DNA from: Delphinapterus leucas | Lineage: Eukaryota; Chordata; Mammalia; Artiodactyla; Monodontidae | DNA: 64,000 nt | Direction: 5' to 3' | Assembly: GCF_002288925.2 (NCBI RefSeq) | Contig: NW_022098031.1 | Location: 1,209,159 to 1,273,158, forward strand | Part shown: positions 1 through 11,639 of the stretch, piece by piece | Layout of the letters: each line of letters starts with the position of its first letter | How positions within the stretch are numbered: position 1 is the first letter of the stretch | Notes under the pieces: generated by a model | What the model was told of the DNA's origin: nothing | Database searches by the model: none | What the model saw: the letters and a program-made list of their open reading frames with translations, nothing else | Position numbers and translations under genes: made by a program

Positions 1-629
1 ACAGAAGGGTGTGAAAGGATGAACTGTTCAGTAAATGCCACTACAAAAATTGGTAATCTAATTACACACAAAATCAAATCAAATGCAGGTGGATTAAAAA
101 TGTAAAAGTGGAAGACAAAAATTACAAAACTTTTAAAAGACATGTAATAGTGAGATTACAAATAGATCATTATTTGTTTACATTAGGAACCCTCAGATAT
201 ATCTAAATTTCTGAACAACTGACAACATTTCTTGGCAATTTTTCTCTTTCTAGAAAGAGATTTTAAGATGTGGTCTTCATCCCTGAGGCCATGCTGGGGA
301 ACCCTGGGTCAGTTCTGGAAGGTACCAAGCAGCACGTCACCCCACTCAGCAAAAAAGCAGCCCAGTGCCCCCACCACAGCATTAATGGCAGAGATACAAA
401 ATCCATTCTTAAGCTCTGGAAAGTTTGACAATTACTATGATTTTTATGCAGGAAAATGAAGGAACCCTCTGGTCTTTTCTTTCTCCAATGTGAAAAGAAA
501 AATTTGTAACTTTACACATGTAAATGACCTTGTTAAGAGAGAAATTATTATCCATACTCTTTGCCTGTGTTCTGAGCTGCACAAACAGTGATATGCGCTC
601 AAATTTTTTCAGGCTTCAATTTAAGTTTG
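1..629. other. AT-rich stretch, no gene seen
   Basis: No coding, RNA or clear repeat signature was recognised. Short open frames here (for example 232-459) have no recognisable domain and lie in AT-rich sequence. Confidence 0.5.
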
Positions 630-752
630 TTTTTTTTTTTTTTGGCCGCACCACACAGCTTGTGGGATCTTAGTTCCCTGACCAGGGATCAAACCCGGGC
701 GTTCGGCAGTGAAAGCACAGAGTCCAAACCACTGGTCCGCCAGGGAATTCCT
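630..752 (-). mobile_element. Short CHR-type SINE (tRNA-derived)
   Basis: Read on the minus strand it begins 'aggaattccctggcggacca', carries a tRNA-like B box (gggtttgatccctgg) and 'gggaactaagatcccac', and ends in an A tail, seen as a T run at about 628-643. This is the short cetartiodactyl tRNA-derived SINE type, a non-coding element transcribed by RNA polymerase III and mobilised by L1. It is diverged and no target-site duplication was resolved. Confidence 0.8.
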
Positions 753-925
753 AAGTATCATTTCTTTATATAGCTATTCCTTCTCTCTTCTCTGTCCTGC
801 CCCCTATCTTTGTCCAGGATTGATATTACCATAATTGAATTCTCAATCTTTTCCTTTGTGACTAGTACTTTTTATGTCTTGAGAAATCCTTCCTTATCTT
901 GAGTCAGAAATATGTTATACTATAT

Positions 926-1105
926 CAGCAGTAGACAAACTTTCTTTGTAAGGGGCCAGAGGGTAAATATTTGGGGCTTTACAGACCATACAGTCTCTGT
1001 AGCAACTACTCAACTCTGCCACTGAGACACAAAACAGCCATAGACAATATGCAATGAATGGACATGGCTGTGTTCCAATAAAACTTTATTTACGGACACT
1101 GAAAT
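926..1105 (+). mobile_element. hAT-type MITE fossil, 3' truncated
   Basis: Contains 'aggggccagagggtaaatat', 'agccatagacaatatgcaat' and 'ccaataaaactttatttac', which are shared with the complete copy at 16412-16630. It starts near a degenerate 'cagcagtagacaaac' terminus, and the right terminal inverted repeat is missing. It is a non-autonomous DNA transposon without coding capacity. The exact family name is not assigned. Confidence 0.65.
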
Positions 1106-1515
1106 TTGAATTTTATGTAATTTTTACATGTCACAAAGTATTACTCTTCTGGGTTTCTTTCAACCATATTTTACATGTGGACTTTTACAACATTCTAAAA
1201 AGGCAGTCTCTGTTTCAAGGGTGGCTTCAAACCCTTATTCAAAATAAAGTGTGTGGGCTCTCTATTGTTACCTTTCCACCCAATTAGGGAAATTTGTGTG
1301 GGTTGTCTGGGGACTTCTAATTTACTCCTGATTTGAAGCTGGGTTCCAGATTACTAACATGAACATTAGAAATCTAGCATGCCTGCATATGTAAATATGT
1401 AGATCAAATATGTGATGTAATATGTGTGTTATATACATAAATATATACATTCAAAATGTAATGTAGCTGTCCTCTTGTTCCTATTTCTAACTCTTACTCC
1501 TCAATACACCTACCT
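1106..1515. other. AT-rich stretch, no gene seen
   Basis: Contains short TA/TGTA-rich patches near 1390-1460. No gene or clear repeat was recognised. Confidence 0.4.
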
Positions 1516-1650
1516 GATGTTTCTCAACATTTAGTGTACCTAAGAATCATTTGGAATGGTGTGATAAGATGCAGATTCCCAGTCTTACACCTAGAGATTA
1601 AGATTCAGCGGATTTGTGGTAGACTCCAAACATCCCAGGTAAATCTGCTA
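1516..1650 (+). mobile_element. MER5A-like hAT fossil (partial)
   Basis: The stretch 'tttctcaacatttagtgtac' followed by 'aagaatcatttggaatgg' and 'gcagattcccagtcttaca' matches the layout of the ancient mammalian MER5A non-autonomous hAT element. It is partial and strongly diverged, and has no coding potential. Confidence 0.6.
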
Positions 1651-1859
1651 CAAGTGGGCAATAGAGCACAATATGAGAAAAATAGAATCAGGCCAGGCAC
1701 TGGCAAGATGGTGGGAGCAATACTGGCCCAGGGTGACAGAAATACTGAACAATAACAAGGAGGTGCTGAGAAAAATTACCCTAAGATATCAACTTTTGAT
1801 GTAGCAGCTCTACCTCATATTGAATATGTTTATATTTGATAGTTGGACTGTGTTATGTG

Positions 1860-2010
1860 GGGACTTTGGAGTTGACTTGATCTGCCTGAAGGTTTAAGAA
1901 GCTTAGCAATTAATTATTACTAACTATATAATCTTGGTCAAATTACCTCATTCTTCTGAGCCTCAACTTCCTCATCTATAAATTTGAGAAATGTCATCGC
2001 ATTGTATAAA
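1860..2010 (+). mobile_element. MIR SINE fossil
   Basis: Shows the MIR core order: 'tcttggtcaaattacctcat', then 'gagcctcaacttcctcatct', then 'ataaatttgagaa'. MIR is an ancient tRNA-derived SINE shared by all mammals and is not mobile today. Confidence 0.65.
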
Positions 2011-2720
2011 TGTATTTTATTTAAGATTTTCTTTTTTGGATGCTTATTCTTCTGGGGTCTCTCTTTTTACATAACGATCTTGGTATATTACTTGGCTTGA
2101 GACAAACATACATACACATACCCCATTCCTTGTGCTACCCAAAGGGGCTGTTAACCTCCAGCAGACTTATTCTCTGAGCACCTGCCCCAACTCCATTTTC
2201 AGGGAGACATATTATCGAAACCACAGAAAAGATCCCTGCCTACACACCACACCTTCCCTTCCATTCTATAACCAGAAATAGTGGTTAGATGCCTAAAACT
2301 CTGAGGAATCTCTGCATTCCTCAGTTAGAGATTTAATACCTGCTTCCCCTTCCCATCCCAACTTCCCACTGAGTCTAAGAAGAGTTATTCTTGGGTTTAC
2401 ATCTTGCACACTCACACTTAGAAAGTGAACCTTTGACTTAACACCTGGTGTAAGCCACCAAAGGAAAGAAGGTTGACAACTGAAGTCTCTTATTCTTGTT
2501 ATTTGCACTTTCTTAAGAGGAAATTTCAAAAGGATCATCATTGCTTTAAAAATGAATACAAATGGTGTTTTGATCGATTGTTACCTTGTTCCTAATAGTT
2601 TCTGTGGGAAGAGGTGTCTGCCTGACTTCACTGTTAGCGCTTGCTGATGTACTTTCTCATGCACACCAATGTCAGAAAGATACACCCAAGTCCCCTTTTT
2701 TCACCACAAGGTAATCTTTT
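2011..2720. other. Non-repetitive stretch, no gene seen
   Basis: I saw no exon, RNA gene or clear repeat. The minus-strand open frame at 2293-2541 has no recognisable domain. Confidence 0.4.
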
Positions 2721-2724
2721 TGGA

Positions 2725-2875
2725 AGTTTGGGCAAGTTAGCTGAGCTTCCATTTCCATATCTACAAAATGGAAATAGTGATTCTCACTTCACAAAATATT
2801 GTGGGGAGTATAAAATGAATGTGAAATCATTTTGAAAGTAAACACTTTATAAATACATAAATTTAGGTAATGAAA
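2725..2875 (+). mobile_element. MIR SINE fossil
   Basis: The run 'ttgggcaagttagctgagct', 'tccatatctacaaaatggaa' and the downstream 'agtataaaatgaatgtg' follow the 3' half of MIR. The copy is diverged. Confidence 0.6.
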
Positions 2876-3021
2876 TTTTAATCTCATTGGCCACTCAAAG
2901 TCTCCTAGTTGGGTATCCTGGTATTCTTAGTTAGGTCTCAATGATTACAAGTAATATAAACCACGTAAAACTAGCTTAAGAAAAGTGGAGAAATGTTTTA
3001 TAAGAATGCCATAAATGGATC

Positions 3022-4000
3022 TTCATAGATCAATGGAATGGAATAGAGAGCCCAGAAATAAACCCACGCAATTATGGTCAATTAATCTACAAAGGAGGCA
3101 AGAATGTACCCTGGAGAAAATACAGTCTCTTCAATAAGTGGTGCTGGGAAAACTGGGCAGCTACATGTAAAAGAATGAAATTAGATCATTCTCTAACACC
3201 ATATACAAAAATAAACTCAAAATGGATTAAGACCTAAATGTAAGACTGGAAACCATAAAACTCCTAGAAGAAAACACAGGCAGAATACTCTTTGACATAA
3301 ATCGTAGCAATATTTTTTTTGGATCAGTCTCCTAAAGCAAAGGAAATAAAAGCAAAAATAAACAAATGGGGCCTAATTAAACTTTAAAACTTTTGCACAG
3401 CAAAGGAAGCCACTGACAAAACGAAAAGGCAGCCAACTGAATAGGAGAAAATATTCCCAAATGATATGACCAATAAGGGACTCATATCCAACATATATAA
3501 CAGTTCATACAACTCAACATCAAAAAAACATGCAACCTGATCAAAGAACGCGCAGAAGATCTAAACAGACATTTCTCCAAAGAAGACATGCAAATGGCCA
3601 ACAGGCACATGAGAAGATGCTCAACAATGCTAATCATCAGAGAAATGCAAATCAAAGCCACCTCACACCTGTCAGAATGGTAATCATCAAAAAGAACACA
3701 AATAACAAATTTTGATGAGGATGTAGAGCAAACGGAACCCTCATACACTGTTGGTGGGAATGTAAATCTGTGCAGCCACTATGGACAACAGTATGGAGGT
3801 TTCTCAAAAAACTAAAAATAGAACTACCATATGACCCACCAATTCCGCTCCTGGGTATATATAAGAAAAAAACAAAAACACTGATTTGAAAAGATACATG
3901 CACTCCAATGTTCATAGCAGCATTATTTACAATTGCCAAGGTATAGAAGCAACCTAAGTGTTCATCAACAGATGAATGGATAAAGAAGATGTGGCATATA

Positions 4001-4055
<55 letters not shown>

Positions 4056-4507
4056 AATACTACTCAGCAATAAAAAAGAATGAAATCTTGCCATTTGCAA
4101 CAACATGGATAGACTTGGAGGGTATCATGCTAAGTGAAATAAGTCAGACAGAGAAACACAAATACTGTATGATAACACATGTGGAATCTAAAAAATACAA
4201 CAAACTAGTGAATAAAACAAAAAAGAAGCAGACTCACTGATACGGAGAATAAATTAGCGGTTACTAGTGGGGAGAGGGCTGGGGGGAGGGGCAATATAGG
4301 GGTAGGAGATTAAAAAGTACAAACTATTATGTATAAAATAAGCTACAAGGATATATTGTACAACACAGGGAATATAGTCAATATTTTATAACTATAAATG
4401 GAGTATAACCTTTAAAATTGTGAATCACTATATTGTACACCTATAACTTACATAATATTGTACATTGACTATACCTCAATTTTTAAAAAATCTTTTAAAC
4501 AAAAAAA
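3022..4507 (+). mobile_element. LINE-1, 5' truncated (ORF2 C-terminus plus 3' UTR)
   Basis: The sequence starts inside the ORF2 C-terminal region ('tagatcaatggaatggaata') and runs through 'gtggtgctgggaaaactggg', the ORF2 end and a 3' UTR ('ttgtacaacacagggaatat') to an A-rich tail near 4500. Frames are broken, so it is a dead 5'-truncated insertion of about 1.5 kb, older than the L1 at 19-26.5 kb. The 3' UTR differs from that L1, suggesting another subfamily. A TG/TA microsatellite has expanded at 4000-4053, where related copies have only a short 'catatatacaatgg'. No target-site duplication was resolved. Confidence 0.85.
4000..4053. repeat. TG/TA microsatellite inside L1
   Basis: A (TG)n run followed by roughly 18 TA units. 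It lies exactly where the homologous L1 sequence at about 26010-26022 reads 'cacatatatacaatgg', so it grew after insertion. Confidence 0.9.
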
Positions 4508-4559
4508 CAGAACAGCAACCTGTCAATAAATTTGCAAACTTTTAAAAAACAAAAAAGAC

Positions 4560-4769
4560 GGCTTCCCTGGTGGCGCAATGGTTGAGAGTCCACCTGCCAA
4601 TGCAGGGGACACAGGTTCATGCCCCGGTCTGGGAAGATCCGACATACCGCGGAGCGGCTAAGCCCGTGAGCCATGGCCGCTGAGCCTGCGCGTCCGGAGC
4701 CTGTGCTCCGCAACGGGAGAGTCCACAACAGTGAGAGGCCCGCGTACCGCAAAAAAAAAAAAAAAAAAA
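4560..4769 (+). mobile_element. CHR-type SINE, TTGAGAG head subfamily
   Basis: Full-length: head 'ggcttccctggtggcgcaat', B-box region around 'acaggttcatgcc', body 'gagccatggccgctgagcct', and end 'gaggcccgcgtaccgc' followed by about 19 A. It shares one structure with the copies at 12463, 15284, 22355, 36147, 40494 and 54375. Transcribed by RNA polymerase III; no protein. Confidence 0.93.
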
Positions 4770-4849
4770 GAGTGTCATAGTGTCTTAGAAAACAAAGCAA
4801 AACAAAAACAAAACTAGAACAGGAAAATAGCAGAGCCTTGAAAGGGACT

Positions 4850-5232
4850 AAAACCAGGAAATGGAAGATCCCTGGAACTCCTTGTCTCTTGTTTTATTAG
4901 TTCTGCCTATCTTCTTCTTCTCCAATATCGCCCTTAGGCTCAAGCAAGAGGGACCTCTGCCCTGGCCTCAGAACTTTAGAGGGTCCCACTCTTGCCCTTC
5001 CCAGACTGTGCCCTTCCCCATGAGGCACAGAGTCCATGGGGTTAAAAAGATATACCCCAACACATGCATAGCCTCTCCCATGTAAGTGTGGGGACAGAGT
5101 ATACAGGAACTCTGCTATAGGAACTTTCTGCTCACTATTGCTAAACTTGTATCAATACCTAAAACTGCCCTAAAAAATAAAGCCTATTAAAAATAATAAT
5201 AATAATAAAAAAAACAAAAAAAAAAAAAAAAG
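4850..5232 (+). other. A-tailed sequence of unknown origin
   Basis: An AATAAA signal lies at about 5177-5182 in 'aaaaaataaagcctatt', followed by an A-rich tail at 5190-5231. This is the layout of a reverse-transcribed RNA 3' end, but I do not recognise the transcript. Possible flanking duplicates are 'gactgtgcccttcc' (about 5003-5016) and 'aactgtgcctttcc' (about 5237-5250), 2 mismatches in 14. Alternatives are an L1 or LTR tail fragment. Confidence 0.3.
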
Positions 5233-7024
5233 CCCACAACTGTGCCTTTCCAGAGCCCATACAGCCCTGTCAAGAACATGGTCTGGGCACTTGAGGACAC
5301 AGAATTCCCTGCTCCCAGAGGGCCTGAGTTTATTTCCAGGACCTGCTCTATCTTTTTTTCTGGGTCTGTCTTCCTGTGGACAAACTGTTCTGCAGGTGTG
5401 CCCCTCTAGTCCCAAAGCATGGCCAAAGTGGATGGTGCTTTGATGAGCTCCTGGAGTGTCTAGTACATGCAATGCATGGCCCTTTGTGGTGCCTGATGGC
5501 AAGATGAGGGGCTACAAACCACCTCTCCCCCCAAAGTCACTTTCCATTGCAGAAAGACTCTGAAGAGTCTCAGAACTTTAAATTTTCAAACTTCACCTCC
5601 AAGTCTGCTATAAATTATATTTGTCAAGAACAGGAAGGTAAAAATACCATATTTAATAGTTTGTTTTCTTAATTTATGCCTTTCCAATGTTTAAACATAT
5701 GATATGAGGGCCATCATTTCTACTCTTGTTCCTGGTCCAATTAATGTTAGGGACAAACCAGTTATTCTTTCCCAAAGGCAGGTTGTATCCCAGCTCCAAG
5801 GTTATAAGCAATGGGCCCAGTTCCAGGTGGAGAACAAACTCCAGTCTCTCAGCTCTGACTCTAACTTCCTGGAAGAGAGTCTGGTTGGCTCAGCTCAGGT
5901 TGGGGAGGAGAGAACAGCTCAACCCCTGGTCCAATCAATCGACTCTTTTCATGCCCAAAATGAGCATTTTCACAGAAATAAGACTATCAGGGGAAGGAAA
6001 CATCCTTGTGGTAGAACAGGCAGTTCCCAGAGAAATGTGGCTGAGTAAATTCTCCACTGAGTATCCAACTTCACAGATAAAATAAATGCAAGTTTTATTT
6101 CTCTTATTTCAAATTGGTAAAAAATATATAGAAAATCAATATATTCCAGTTACAAGACAAATTATACCATGATTTGTTAGCCTTTTTTGCAGTTGGCTTT
6201 AATAGGAACAATTAATATGAACTATGGTAGAGAGGAAATTTCTGTTCAAGAGAAAGTAAAGTGTTATTAAGATGATGTTCAATCCCCATCTTCATACAGT
6301 ATTTTTTAAAGGTGATCAGTGTGCTAGTACAAGTCTAATACTTTTTCCTTATTAGAAAATCAAGCTAAAGTGTTTTTTAAAACATTCCATTGACTTATTC
6401 TTCCCAATCTCCTTTGTTTAAAATAAAGCAACAAACCTAATAAGGTATACAATGTTTCATTAGAAAACACTTGCCAAGCCTTCTAGCTATAGTAGGATTA
6501 ATACAGTTCATAACTGGGATCTCTTAACAGTCCTATTTGAAAAAATACAAAAGACTGGAAACCAGTATTTGCTTTGGATACAAGAAAAGCATGTAGAATA
6601 ACATTGTTTCAGCAAGATTATCTCCATGTAACAGTATCAAATATGGAAGGAATGAGAAAGTATACTTTCAACCTTTTCTGGAAAAAAGAAAAAAAGGGAA
6701 AACCTCATCAAAAGAAGAAAAAAGACAGGCATACATTGTTAGTGTTTCCATGTATGTTTCTTCACCTCAAATAACCTAATGTTACCATTAAGGCTTAAAC
6801 TGAAAGGCCCATCCATTCTACCCAAGTCTGAAGTTTAACATCCTCTACACTTTATGCAGACAAAACTTCTGCTGATTTCATTTGTCTTCCACAGACAATA
6901 TGCAACCATCCAGAAGTTATCAGCAATTCTAAACAAAGGCATTATTTGCTCTGGAGCAACAGAGGGTCCGTACTATATAGGAAGGGCTTATGGGCAGTAA
7001 TCCAGTTACAATGGGGAATAGAAG
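5233..7024. other. Non-repetitive stretch, no gene supported
   Basis: Two overlapping open frames at 5704-6048 and 6-frame neighbour 5726-6085 are just over 110 codons each. They overlap on the same strand in different frames and show no recognisable domain or repeat. I treat them as chance open frames. The remainder is AT-rich. Confidence 0.4.
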
Positions 7025-7835
7025 GGGTCTTCAAACATTTTTGCTTGAGTATACAATTAAAGAACATTTAAATACTATGAATCCCCACCAACATTTTATA
7101 GCCTAAATATAAAATCTCTCCCCCATAAGTTTAAATAGTAGGAAAAGATGCAATTCTGACATACTGTACATTTTGACATTTTTTTTAAAAATGGTTATAA
7201 CACTCTTATAAATGTATCAGAAAGAATGTAAATAATATAGTGGCTTGACACCACCATCATTCATTTTAAATGAATTTAAGTGAACAAATTCTTCTCTAAC
7301 AGTTCCTTTTGTTCCTTGAATTCTTATTTTCTTTTCACGTCCCTAACAGAATTACATGATGTAATATAGTTTGTGTTTTCTGTCATATTAATCACCTCCA
7401 TAATATTTCTTTGCAATAAAACCATGTATATAAATTGAAAGTAAGTGGGTTTTTTTCCCTAAAACAACAATGGCCGAAGTGTTTCATTAAAAGACTTCTG
7501 GTTAGTATTAGTCAACAATTATTGCAAACATCATAAAGGACTGAGCATTTGCAGTATGCTAGATTGCAGATGGGAGAGAGGTAGTAGGCCTTTTTTAGTC
7601 AAGTGGGAGGACAATTTTGAAGGAAAGTCAGCAAAAGAGAAATACAATGACTCTTGACCATGGGGAAAATTCTCAGGTAGATCAATTTTTAGAAAGAATA
7701 AACATGGAAGTTTAATATCTATAAACTGACCCTCTTTAAGTTATGTGTGTCCAAGTACCCAGTGGAAAATCTCCTTTTACCCCAGGGGACTGCATATTTT
7801 GCTTTGAAGATCTTTGAGCTAGATAAATTTATTTG
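7025..7835 (+). mobile_element. Possible hAT DNA-transposon fossil
   Basis: A left end 'gggtcttcaaacatttttgc' and a right end 'tttgctttgaagatctttg' look like degenerate inverted termini, and 'cccagtggaaaatctcc' sits just inside the right end. There is no transposase frame. This is a low-confidence call resting on the pattern of the ends only. Confidence 0.3.
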
Positions 7836-8495
7836 AGGTTTCTTTTACATAATAAGCATAATAATCTTTTTACATAGATTGTTTGTGCCAATCAATAAAC
7901 CATTAAAGTTTGTAATGATGCTCTTATAGAACACTGAAGAAAATCCACTTGAAAATGTATTATTTTTTTAATTTGGACTCGCTTGAGAGGCAGTTGGTAG
8001 AGATTAATAAGGAACCAAAAACATCTTCTTGCCACTCCTACCGTTAACAACCACCTATATTATTGCTACGGTTTGGACTGCAGAAGCAGCTGGTTCTTTC
8101 AACCCTTCCTAAATTACTCAACCCTTAGTCAACTTAGATTGCTGGCCTAGGTAGAAAGATCTTCTTTTAGGAAAGTTGTATTCCCTTCCATCTCTGCTTG
8201 CAATTGACTCAATCCAGTCTGAATCTATATCTGCCTTGAAAACTTTGCTGAAAGAACTAAAGAAGCAACCAATACATTCCAATATCCTGATTTTTCTTTT
8301 TTTTACCTTTTTTCTTAGAGCTATGGTCTCCATGAGTGTTTGGTTCACTTTCCAAGTTATTGCAGATGACAGCTTTTGAAATCTATTTCCATTGTGTAAT
8401 AATGATAGCCAGCTTTCCAGACTGCAATAACTGCGTTCTTGAACCCACCACCTGACCACTCAGCCAGTGCCCACTTTTAAGTACCAAATTCTGTA
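7836..8495. other. AT-rich stretch, no gene supported
   Basis: A minus-strand open frame at 8118-8459 (113 codons) and a plus-strand frame at 8176-8379 overlap each other. Neither shows a domain I recognise. Confidence 0.35.
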
Positions 8496-8499
8496 TTTT

Positions 8500-8937
8500 T
8501 TAGGATACAGGTTCAGTTGCTATAACAAAACCCAGAATAATAGTGGTTTAAACAAAATAGTTTATTTTCACATAACAATTCAAGTTTAAGCAGAACTGGC
8601 TGATAGGCAGCTTCATGGTATTAGGAACACAGGGCTCATGTTATCTTGTTGTTCTCCTGTCCTAAATAGTTGCAGTCATCAAAGAAGTCTCAGCATCACA
8701 TACACATCTGAGAGAGCAGGAGGAGAATAGAGATGCAGGGAAAGATTAAGGACATGACCCAGAAGTTGCACACATTACTTATGCTTAAACCCATTGGCTT
8801 GATCATATGGCCACACTTAGTGGCAATTGAGAAATGCAATCATTGGGTGGGTGGCCATATACCCAAGCTTAAAATTCAACCTCATGGAAAAAGAGAGGGG
8901 ACTGGATATTGGGGGACAACTAGCAAACTCTGCTATA
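8500..8937. mobile_element. Ancient LTR-like interspersed repeat
   Basis: The segment contains 'agttgctataacaaaaccca', 'gacatgacccagaagttgca' and 'attgggggacaactagcaaa', a combination I recognise as a dispersed old mammalian repeat, probably a solitary LTR. It carries no coding sequence. The family name is uncertain. Confidence 0.45.
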
Positions 8938-9334
8938 ATGTTTACTGGAAAAACTAAGCATATTACCCATGCAATGCCCGAGGAGTCATTTGCACAACTC
9001 CTCTAACTGCAATAGCAGTAGTTGCCTCTTGATCAGGTCATGTGGGATGATCTGTTCAGTGATTGTTTTCTGACCTGAATGGCTAACAAATACCCTTCAA
9101 ATAATAATTCAAAATGTGTGGGATGGCTTTATATCACATCAAAAAGAACTGCTGAGAGCAAACAGATTGATATTTTCTCAAAAGAAACATGACTTGCTTT
9201 AAAAGACACTGAAGAAAATATACATTTTCTTCACGTAAGTTTTTCTTTTCATTAGAATGTTATATGCAGAAAGCAATTTTTCTTTCCCTTCCTCCTTCCT
9301 TTCCTGTTTTTCTCCTTCCAGGATTCATATTTAA

Positions 9335-9530
9335 TAACCAGATATAGAGTACCTTATTTATGACAGGAACTTTCACATATAATATTATCTGACTTAAGCT
9401 ATACATCAATTACAAAAGATAGATATTATCCTTAATATAAAAATGAGGAAACTGAGACTCAGAGAAGTTTAATGACTAGCTCAGGATCACATCACCAAGT
9501 CACACAATCACACTGTGGTACGGGCTTGTT
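9335..9530 (-). mobile_element. MIR SINE fossil (reverse)
   Basis: The order 'aaaaatgaggaaactgagac', 'tcagagaagtttaatgacta' and 'ctcaggatcacatcaccaag' is the reverse complement of the MIR core. Confidence 0.7.
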
Positions 9531-9898
9531 AGAAACTTCCAGGAAACCATGTATCTCTGCCCCAGCCTAAAAGAGGTGATATGCTATGTAGCTTTCTATG
9601 AGAGTGTCAAACACTGCAATCCAACAGATCAGAGAAACCGGTTTAAAGAGCAATTTTAGACCACATGGCAGAGATTGCTTGCTGTCACTCAATATGAATT
9701 CATTTCTTCTTCCTTAGTAACAGAATCTCCAATTTAACCGGGCACAAAGCTAGTGAACCTCCCTTGCACCCAAGTATGACAACTGTAAGCAAAATTTTTC
9801 TGTATACCATATAGAAAGTATCCTTAGAGGAAAGAAGCATAGCCTCCTTCTTCCTTTATTACTTTTGCAGGATGAAATGTAGATATAATGTTGGAGGC

Positions 9899-10404
9899 TG
9901 TCATGGATTAAGTTGTACCTTCCTCCAAAAAATAAGGTACGGTGAAGTCCTAACCCCCAGTCCCTTTGGATGAGACTTTATTTGGAAATAGGGTCTTTGC
10001 AGATGTAATCAAGTTAAGATAAGGTTATTAGAGTGGGCCTTAATCTAATACAACTGCTATCCTCATAAGAGAAAACTCTGAACACAGACATATAGGGACA
10101 ACACCACGTGAAGACACCCTGATGGGCACAGAAGGGAGACAATGTAGAGAAGATAGCCCTGTTATGACAGAGGTAGAGTTCAGAGTAATACATCTACAAG
10201 CAAAGGAAAACCAAAGAATGCCAGCAAGCAGCAGAAGCTAGGAGAGGCAAGGAAGGATTCTTCACTACATCCTTTAGAGAGGGTACAGCCATACTCCTTC
10301 ATTTCAGACTTTCAGCCTCCAGAACTGTGAGACAATCAATTTCCATTATTGTAAGCCACCTAGTTCATGGCACTTTGTTGCAGAAGCCCTAGGAAACTAA
10401 TACA
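9899..10404 (+). mobile_element. MLT1-type solitary LTR (ERVL-MaLR)
   Basis: It starts near 'tgtcatggattaagttgtac' and includes 'gaagtcctaacccccagtcc', 'tttggaaatagggtctttgc', 'cctccagaactgtgagacaa' and 'gtaagccacctagttcatgg', ending near 'gaaactaatacag'. This is the typical MLT1 LTR: TG...CA boundaries, about 500 bp. It is an ancient solo LTR with no gag, pol or env sequence beside it. Confidence 0.8.
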
Positions 10405-10858
10405 GTGCCTGAGCAGTCATCTTAGATCATAAGATGGCTTGCTGTGGATGGCAGAAAAGCAAGAGAGAAGAAGCCTGGGGCCTTGATGACTTCATAGAAT
10501 AGAGTCTGAACTATCTGTCTGTGCAGTTTTACATGAGAGAGAAACAACTTTCAATCTTGAAGCAACTATTATTTGCAGTTCTTATTACTCACAAATGAAC
10601 ATAATTCTGATATGAGCTACATACCTCTCCTTTAAAAATGTACTACTAAGGGCTATGGTGCCTAATCCTAGCTTTCATGGAATATTCTGGTTCTCCATCC
10701 ATTTTCTCAGTGGAAACAATTGGGAGTGTGATAAATCTTATCACAGATTCCAGCTTTACCAAGGAAGAGAGTAAAATTAAGATGGTTCTTAAAGATTGCT
10801 GGGAACTGGAAGCAAATGACTCAGGGTTGAAATCATGGGTTGTTCAGATTAAATATGA
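10405..10858. other. Non-repetitive stretch, no gene supported
   Basis: The open frame 10677-10949 runs into the MIR element and has no domain. Nothing else was recognised. Confidence 0.4.
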
Positions 10859-10859
10859 T

Positions 10860-11160
10860 AGTAGCATAGTACAGTGGGTAAAAGAACAGACTGTGGCATC
10901 AAACAGTCTTGGGATCCAATTCCAATTCTACCCCTTACTAGATAGCTAAGTGATTTCTGAATAAGTTATTTCACATCTCTACTCCTCAGGTTTCTTATCT
11001 ATAAAATAGATGATAAAAAGAGGCATGCTAATGTTTTGCTTAACTGAGGACGGACAGCATGAGTGTAAGATAATAATGAACTTACTGGATTGTTGAGGGG
11101 ATTAAGTGAAAAATACACATGAAGTGCTTGACACAGTTCAAAGCATGTATTAATTTCCTT
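10860..11160 (+). mobile_element. MIR SINE, near full length
   Basis: The order runs 'gtagcatagtacagtgggta', 'aagaacagactgtggcatca', 'ttccaattctaccccttact', the core, 'ataaaatagatgataaaaag', 'ttgttgaggggattaagtga' and 'aagtgcttgacacagttcaa'. This is one of the better preserved MIR copies in the window. Confidence 0.8.
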
Positions 11161-11639
11161 CCCACCACAGGGTTTTTGCACATGTAGTTCTATTTCCACA
11201 GATCCTCTCTTACTGTCATCAGATTCTGGTAAATAAGTACTCTCTGTATGACTAATTCACATACATTAATCTCAGCTCAGAGCTCTTCTCTTCAGAAATT
11301 CCTGTCTTGGTCTCCCCTGCACCAAGGGCACACATAATTTGATGATTTTTAATCATAGCTCTTAGTAAAATTTGATCTAGGATAATTATTTGTTATTATT
11401 TGATTGATTTCCATCTTTCCTTCCAGACTAGCACTCCTCAAAGTATGGTTTACTGGCCAGTGCTGATCTGCAAATTATTTATTACTTATCCTCCAGGAGA
11501 TAAAAACAGAAACTAAGATTAAGTTTTTAGAAACTTTTATAACAATTTGATATAGTAATTATGGTTTGTATTTTTCATATTTGACTTTTTATTTTGTTTT
11601 CCTAGTAATTCATTTTTCTTATAATCTACAAAAACATCT
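11161..11639. other. AT-rich stretch, no gene seen
   Basis: No gene was recognised. A weak 'actcctcaaagtatggttta' near 11435 could be the end of an old DNA transposon, but I cannot support a family. Confidence 0.35.

Noticed and set aside
5704..6085. Two overlapping 114- and 119-codon frames
   Set aside because: Overlap in different frames of one strand without recognisable domains; at most one could be real and neither is supported.
9899..10404. Part of an intact endogenous retrovirus
   Set aside because: Only a solitary LTR-type sequence is seen; no gag, pol or env similarity lies on either side.
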